Positions 60,054 through 64,000 of a DNA stretch of 64,000 nucleotides are shown here, piece after piece. Where the stretch lies: contig JAGYJD010000004.1 in assembly GCA_018402365.1 (NCBI GenBank), forward strand, positions 1-64,000, in the 5' to 3' direction. Position numbers and translations under genes: made by a program. This stretch comes from Candidatus Nanopelagicales bacterium (GTDB taxonomy: Bacteria; Actinomycetota; Actinomycetes; S36-B12; UBA5976). The notes under the pieces are model-generated. The model did not search any database and was not told the origin of the DNA. It saw only the letters and a program-made list of their open reading frames with translations. The first letter of the stretch is position 1; each line of letters begins with the position of its first letter.

Positions 60054-61259
60054 ATGAAAGAGGCCACCCAAGTGGTCAATCAAGTGCCTAATGTAGTTAT
60101 TGCAGTAACGGGTGGAATTTCTGCATATAAAATTGTTGAAGTTATTCGATTATTAAAAAAAGAAAACTTCACAGTGCAAGTGGTGACAACAGAATCAGCA
60201 CTAAAATTTGTTGGCGAAGCAACTTGGTCCGCAATCAGCGGACGCGAGGTTGTTAGTTCCATTTGGGATGAAACTAAGAATGTTTCACATGTGCAGTTGG
60301 CTAAGCAGGCTGACTTAGTAGTGGTAGCACCTGCCACCGCTGACACTATTTCAGATCTAGCCCAAGCTAAAGCTAACAACGCCGTGAGCGCATTAGTGTT
60401 GACTACCACAGCGCCAGTAATGGTATTTCCTGCAATGCATACGCAAATGTGGGAGCATCAGGGAACAGTTGAAAATATTGAAACTTTAATAAAAAGAAAT
60501 CTTATGGTTTTTTCACCCGACAAAGGGCCACTCACTAGCGGAGATGAAGGCGTAGGAAGACTGCCGGCGCCAAGTGAAATTGCTAAATTAGTTGTAGATC
60601 ATTTCAAGGCAGAAGTAAAACCAAAGATATTAATATCGGCTGGTGGGACAAAAGAATTTATCGACTCGGTTAGGTATTTAACTAACGCTTCAAGTGGCAG
60701 ACAGGGATTGGCGCTAGCACAAAGCAGTGTAGCGAGAGGCTTTGATACAACCTTAGTATCGACTAAAAAATTTCATGGCGGTTGGAACTTGATTGATGTG
60801 ACCAGTGCCGATGAGATGCTGGCAGTTATGAAGAAAGAAATGCTCAATCATGACATTATAATTATGGCGGCGGCAGTCTCGGACTGGAAAGTTAAACAAA
60901 AAGCATCAACCAAAATAAAAAAGAGTGATTCAAACTGGAATCTAGAATTAGTGGCCACTACCGATATTCTTACTGAATTAGCCCAGTTAGCCAAGCCAAC
61001 TCAAGTGGTGGTGGGATTTGCGGCTGAAACTGCGCCAGAGCTAAGCACTTTAGTATCTCTAGCCCAAGAGAAACTAGCTCGAAAAAGAGTGGACATGATT
61101 TGCGCCAACGATGTCTCCGCCGGAAAAGTATTTGAACAAGATTCTACGCATCTATTTTTAATTAAAGAAAATTCAGTGGACGATATTGGTGAAATGAGCA
61201 AATTAGCAGCGGCAGGCAAAGTGTTGGACCAAGCGGTCCAAATCTTCATCAATAAATAA
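60054..61259 (+). CDS. coaBC: Bifunctional phosphopantothenoylcysteine decarboxylase/phosphopantothenate-cysteine ligase CoaBC
   Basis: Two steps of coenzyme A synthesis. The N-terminal flavin decarboxylase domain has AVTGGISAYKIVEVIRLLK, and VFPAMHTQMWEH, where PAMNxxMW is usual (His here instead of Asn). The C-terminal ligase domain has ISAGGTKEFIDSVRYLTN with ASSGRQG, and MAAAVSDWK. 401 residues. The PAMH variant removes the asparagine that is commonly conserved at that point; worth noting, as that residue contributes to catalysis in characterised enzymes. Confidence 0.93.
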   Translation: MKEATQVVNQVPNVVIAVTGGISAYKIVEVIRLLKKENFTVQVVTTESALKFVGEATWSAISGREVVSSIWDETKNVSHVQLAKQADLVVVAPATADTISDLAQAKANNAVSALVLTTTAPVMVFPAMHTQMWEHQGTVENIETLIKRNLMVFSPDKGPLTSGDEGVGRLPAPSEIAKLVVDHFKAEVKPKILISAGGTKEFIDSVRYLTNASSGRQGLALAQSSVARGFDTTLVSTKKFHGGWNLIDVTSADEMLAVMKKEMLNHDIIIMAAAVSDWKVKQKASTKIKKSDSNWNLELVATTDILTELAQLAKPTQVVVGFAAETAPELSTLVSLAQEKLARKRVDMICANDVSAGKVFEQDSTHLFLIKENSVDDIGEMSKLAAAGKVLDQAVQIFINK

Positions 61260-61281
61260 CCAATAATCCGTGGCGGCGCAC

Positions 61282-61330
61282 TAGGCTGTAGCCTAAAGTT
61301 GTCCGGTCGAGTCCGACCTTGTGTGATAAT
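61282..61330 (+). promoter_or_regulatory. metK upstream region: two dyads and an extended -10
   Basis: TAGGCT-GT-AGCCTA is a perfect 14-bp dyad (61282-61295). GGTCG-AGTC-CGACC is a 5-bp stem with 4-base loop (61305-61318). TGTGATAAT (61322-61330) looks like an extended -10 for metK. The dyads lie where a regulator would bind over or above the -35. An RNA element is the other possibility. No known SAM riboswitch was recognised. Confidence 0.45.
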
Positions 61331-61354
61331 TCGCTACTTACTGAAAGGTATTTC

Positions 61355-62551
61355 GTGTCTAGATTATTCACTTCAGAGTCGGTTACCGAAGGTCATCCTG
61401 ACAAGATTTCGGATCAAATCAGCGATGCAATTTTGGACGACATGCTTCGTCAAGACCCAGAAAGTCGCGTGGCCGTTGAAACTCTGATCACCACAGGCCA
61501 AGTACATGTGGCAGGTGAAGTTACGACTAGCGGATACACCGATGTAGCTGAAATTATTCGACAGGTAGTTATCGATATTGGTTATGACAGTTCGGTAAAA
61601 GGATTTGATGGCAACTCGTGTGGTGTTTCAATTTCAATCGGTAAACAATCACCAGATATTGCTCAAGGGATTGATGATGCGCTGGAAGAGCGTGAAGGCT
61701 CAGCTGATCCCATTGACAGTCAGGGTGCGGGGGATCAAGGCTTAATGTTCGGTTACGCTTGCAATGACACTTCGGTTTTACTTCCTCTGCCTATCTTTTT
61801 GGCGCATCGACTCAGTGAGCAGCTCACTAAGGTTCGCAAAGATGGAACACTTAATTATTTACGACCAGATGGAAAAACCCAAGTAACGATTGAATATGAT
61901 GAAAATAATCAACCAGTCAGACTTGATACGATAGTAGTTTCAAGTCAACATGCACAAAATATTGATTTAGATAAAACCTTAACCCCGGATATTAAAAAAT
62001 TCGTAGTTGAACCTATTTTAGCGACGCATGGTTCTCGAATCGATATTTCGAATTATCGACTACTGGTAAATCCCACTGGCAAGTTTGAAATCGGTGGCCC
62101 AATGGGTGATGCGGGATTAACTGGCAGAAAAATCATCGTTGATACCTACGGCGGAATGGCTCGTCACGGTGGGGGCGCTTTTAGTGGAAAAGACCCAAGC
62201 AAGGTAGATCGCTCTGCCGCCTATGCGATGAGATGGGTGGCTAAAAACGTAGTTGCGGCAAAGTTAGCCGATCGTTGTGAAGTTCAAGTGGCTTACGCAA
62301 TTGGCAAAGCCCAACCAGTCGGTGTTTTTGTGCAAACTTTTGGCACCGGCGTGATGAGTGATGAAAAAATAGGCGAAGCAATCTTGGCAGTCTTTGACCT
62401 ACGGCCAGCAGCCATAATAAGAGACCTAGATTTAAAGAGACCTATTTATCGGCAAACTGCTGCCTATGGTCACTTTGGAAGAGAAGGCAAGGATTTCACT
62501 TGGGAGCAAACCAACCGAACAGATCAACTTCGCAAAGCATTAGGAGTATAA
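61355..62551 (+). CDS. metK: S-adenosylmethionine synthase MetK
   Basis: Makes SAM from methionine and [21 protein letters not shown], the hexapeptide GAGDQG with LMFGYA, and [19 protein letters not shown] are the family signatures. I choose GTG 61355 ([16 protein letters not shown]) because AAAGG (61344-61348) is 6 bases before it and the protein then matches the usual N-terminus; a longer frame from 61319 crosses the promoter region. 398 residues. Confidence 0.96.
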   Translation: MSRLFTSESVTEGHPDKISDQISDAILDDMLRQDPESRVAVETLITTGQVHVAGEVTTSGYTDVAEIIRQVVIDIGYDSSVKGFDGNSCGVSISIGKQSPDIAQGIDDALEEREGSADPIDSQGAGDQGLMFGYACNDTSVLLPLPIFLAHRLSEQLTKVRKDGTLNYLRPDGKTQVTIEYDENNQPVRLDTIVVSSQHAQNIDLDKTLTPDIKKFVVEPILATHGSRIDISNYRLLVNPTGKFEIGGPMGDAGLTGRKIIVDTYGGMARHGGGAFSGKDPSKVDRSAAYAMRWVAKNVVAAKLADRCEVQVAYAIGKAQPVGVFVQTFGTGVMSDEKIGEAILAVFDLRPAAIIRDLDLKRPIYRQTAAYGHFGREGKDFTWEQTNRTDQLRKALGV

Positions 62552-62556
62552 GCTCA

Positions 62557-64000
62557 CTGCATTTTGCAAAAGTTGTTCTGGATTCTGCGGTACCTCACTT
62601 GGATAGGGAATTTGACTATTCGATTGGGCAAAATCATCTTAAACAAATTCAAGTCGGATCAAAAGTAGCAGTGAACTTTGGAAGGCAAACGTTAAATGGT
62701 TGGGTAGTAGAGATATTCACCCAGTCGCGATTCGCTAATAAAATTTCTGAAATTAAAAAAGTTATAGGAATATTTCCTACCCTTAAGCCAAACGTCTTGC
62801 AGCTGGCTCGCTGTGTAGCCAGCTATTACGCAGGTAACTTGAGTGACGTTCTTAGATTTACTATTCCACCCCGAAATGCCAAGGCTGAGAAAGATCAGTT
62901 GCAAGAATCATCAATTTCGTATCCAGAATTGAAACCTGATTTATCGATGATTGAGGCTGGGTGGGCTTTAGAAAATAGAATAGGCAGATTCACAAAAGCT
63001 GCCATACTTTTACAAAGATTTGATGACTGGCAAAACTTCGCTATAGCCTTAACCAAAACCGCTATCTCACAGCAAAAAAATGTCTTGATAATAGTTCCTG
63101 AAAACAGTCAGGTGCTTTCACTGCTCAAGCGTTTTGAGTCAGAGCTACCACAGTTACTGATAGCCCAACTCAGTTCCGAGATGCCAGCCGCAGAACGCTA
63201 TCGAGACTTTTTAAGAATTTATTTTAATCAAATACACCTGGTGATCGGAACACGTAATGCAATATTTGCACCCATTGAGAATTTGGGACTTACAATAGTT
63301 CTTAATGAGTATTCCGATCTTTTTGAATCACCGCAGGCGCCTTATTGGCAAGTAAGCAAAGTTGCTCAATTACGTTCTGAAATCGAAGATTCTTGTCTGA
63401 TTTACCTAGGGTCTAGTTTTTCGGTCGATCTTTATTCCCAAATCAAAGGTGCAAACGTCAAATTATTGAAATCTATTTCAGATCAAACGCAGAAAGTGTC
63501 GGTTACTCATGATACTGAATCTACAAATATCTCAAAAAGCAGGTTTTCTTCGACAGTTTGGCAGATTCTTAATGCAAGCAAAGAGGGTCCAGTCCTAATA
63601 CAAGTTCCACGTAAGGGACATGCGGGACTACTTAGGTGCAGTTCGTGTTATCGCATTTCTACTTGTAGTAAGTGCGGAGGCTCTTTACGAATTATGCACT
63701 CAACTGAAAAACCCAATTGTTCCCGTTGCGGCAGACTGCATCTTGATTTCACCTGCCAGGTTTGTAAATCGCAAAATTATAAAGTGTCTCAACCCGGACA
63801 AAGCTCTATTCTTGCCGAAATCGGAAAAATGTTCCCGCAGCGAATTTTGCTCTCATCTAGCGGACAAAAAAGATTATATGAAGTCAAACATCAACCATCA
63901 ATCATTGTCAGCACTCCTGGCGCCGCTCCTAAGGTACCCGGTGGGTATCGCGCGATAGTGGTCTTAGATGCCATGAGCCAGTTTGCCAGGCCAACACTAA
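62557..64000 (+). CDS. priA: Primosomal protein N' PriA, helicase-less actinobacterial type (3' partial)
   Basis: Replication restart protein; the frame runs out of the window. The N-terminal domain begins AKVVLDSAVPHLDREFDYSIG. The zinc-binding cysteines are in CSSCYRISTCSKCGG and CSRCGRLHLDFTCQVC. Where PriA helicases have a Walker A loop and DExH box I see neither (KTAISQQKNVLIIVPENS and VLNEYSD instead), as in other actinobacteria, where loss of helicase activity is assumed. Start unclear: CTG 62557 with AGGAG 10 bases before, or TTG 62500 with AAGGA 6 bases before, which overlaps metK by 52 bases. No ATG or GTG fits. Confidence 0.85.
   Translation, partial: MHFAKVVLDSAVPHLDREFDYSIGQNHLKQIQVGSKVAVNFGRQTLNGWVVEIFTQSRFANKISEIKKVIGIFPTLKPNVLQLARCVASYYAGNLSDVLRFTIPPRNAKAEKDQLQESSISYPELKPDLSMIEAGWALENRIGRFTKAAILLQRFDDWQNFAIALTKTAISQQKNVLIIVPENSQVLSLLKRFESELPQLLIAQLSSEMPAAERYRDFLRIYFNQIHLVIGTRNAIFAPIENLGLTIVLNEYSDLFESPQAPYWQVSKVAQLRSEIEDSCLIYLGSSFSVDLYSQIKGANVKLLKSISDQTQKVSVTHDTESTNISKSRFSSTVWQILNASKEGPVLIQVPRKGHAGLLRCSSCYRISTCSKCGGSLRIMHSTEKPNCSRCGRLHLDFTCQVCKSQNYKVSQPGQSSILAEIGKMFPQRILLSSSGQKRLYEVKHQPSIIVSTPGAAPKVPGGYRAIVVLDAMSQFARPTL

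Noticed and set aside
61260-61354. SAM riboswitch (SAM-II/V type) upstream of metK
   Set aside because: A TGATAA plus GCTAC stretch loosely recalls SAM-II, but no pseudoknot pairing could be drawn and an extended -10 explains the same bases.
1-64000. CRISPR arrays, insertion sequences, prophage genes, tRNA and rRNA
   Set aside because: No direct-repeat arrays, transposase or integrase reading frames, or structural RNA genes were seen; the gaps are too short for most of them.

Overview
The window is a gene-dense stretch of an actinobacterial chromosome with no mobile elements, CRISPR arrays, rRNA or tRNA genes that I could recognise. Several things point to Actinobacteria: the mur/fts cluster order without ftsA; FtsZ ending in the DVPDFLR-type tail; SepF, YggT and a DivIVA-family protein downstream of ftsZ; the actinobacterial integration host factor mihF beside gmk and rpoZ; a PriA-type HisA with no trpF in the cluster; and a HGxxPAAWT small membrane protein in the trp cluster. 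The sequence is clearly AT-leaning for an actinobacterium, and neighbouring genes overlap by 1-11 bases or are a few bases apart. The largest gap is 242 bp (16741-16982), so no stretch above 300 bp lacks a gene. This fits a streamlined free-living lineage such as the freshwater Nanopelagicales (acI). The meso-DAP signature DNPR in MurE argues against the small Microbacteriaceae. The lineage is an inference.

Layout. (1) 1-9625, plus strand: murE (5' end outside), murF, mraY, murD, ftsW, murG, murC, ftsQ, making and flipping peptidoglycan precursor and building the divisome. (2) 9622-16740, minus strand: a block that separates ftsQ from ftsZ. It holds a succinate-semialdehyde-type aldehyde dehydrogenase, two adjacent RecB/AddB-like nucleases that carry three iron-sulfur-type modules between them, and a three-subunit proton-translocating transhydrogenase (pntA1, pntA2, pntB). 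(3) 16983-20896, plus strand: ftsZ, pgeF-like, yggS, sepF, yggT, divIVA. (4) 20893-24030, minus strand: ileS, of the IleRS2 type and with an altered HIGH motif (GAHH). (5) 24087-29152, plus strand: lspA (frameshifted), rluD-type pseudouridine synthase, dnaE (frameshifted), then a minus-strand LON-domain protein. (6) 29872-49017, plus strand: hisD-C-B-H-A-F-I, trpE, a small membrane protein, trpC-B-A, a DsbA-like protein, a VIT1/CCC1 transporter (frameshifted), gltB-gltD and pyk. (7) 49092-58716: the pyrimidine operon pyrR-B-C-carA-carB-pyrK-pyrD-pyrF behind a PyrR-type RNA hairpin. (8) 58746-64000: mihF, gmk, rpoZ, coaBC, metK, and priA running out of the window.

How the parts fit. Blocks 1 and 3 form the division and wall cluster, split by block 2. 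Block 6 joins histidine and tryptophan synthesis; the PriA-type isomerase probably serves both pathways. It also supplies glutamate through GOGAT, the nitrogen donor for HisH, TrpE and CarA. Block 7 makes UMP from glutamine and aspartate.

Points for the reader. Three genes (lspA, dnaE, VIT1) are each broken by one missing base, and in each case adding one A restores a full-length conserved protein. That suggests assembly error, although the dnaE site is also a canonical -1 slippery heptamer. All three convergent gene pairs share overlapping stop codons (YTAA). Several genes look leaderless, with a -10 box 6-7 bases from the start codon. Residue numbers were counted by hand from the stated starts.
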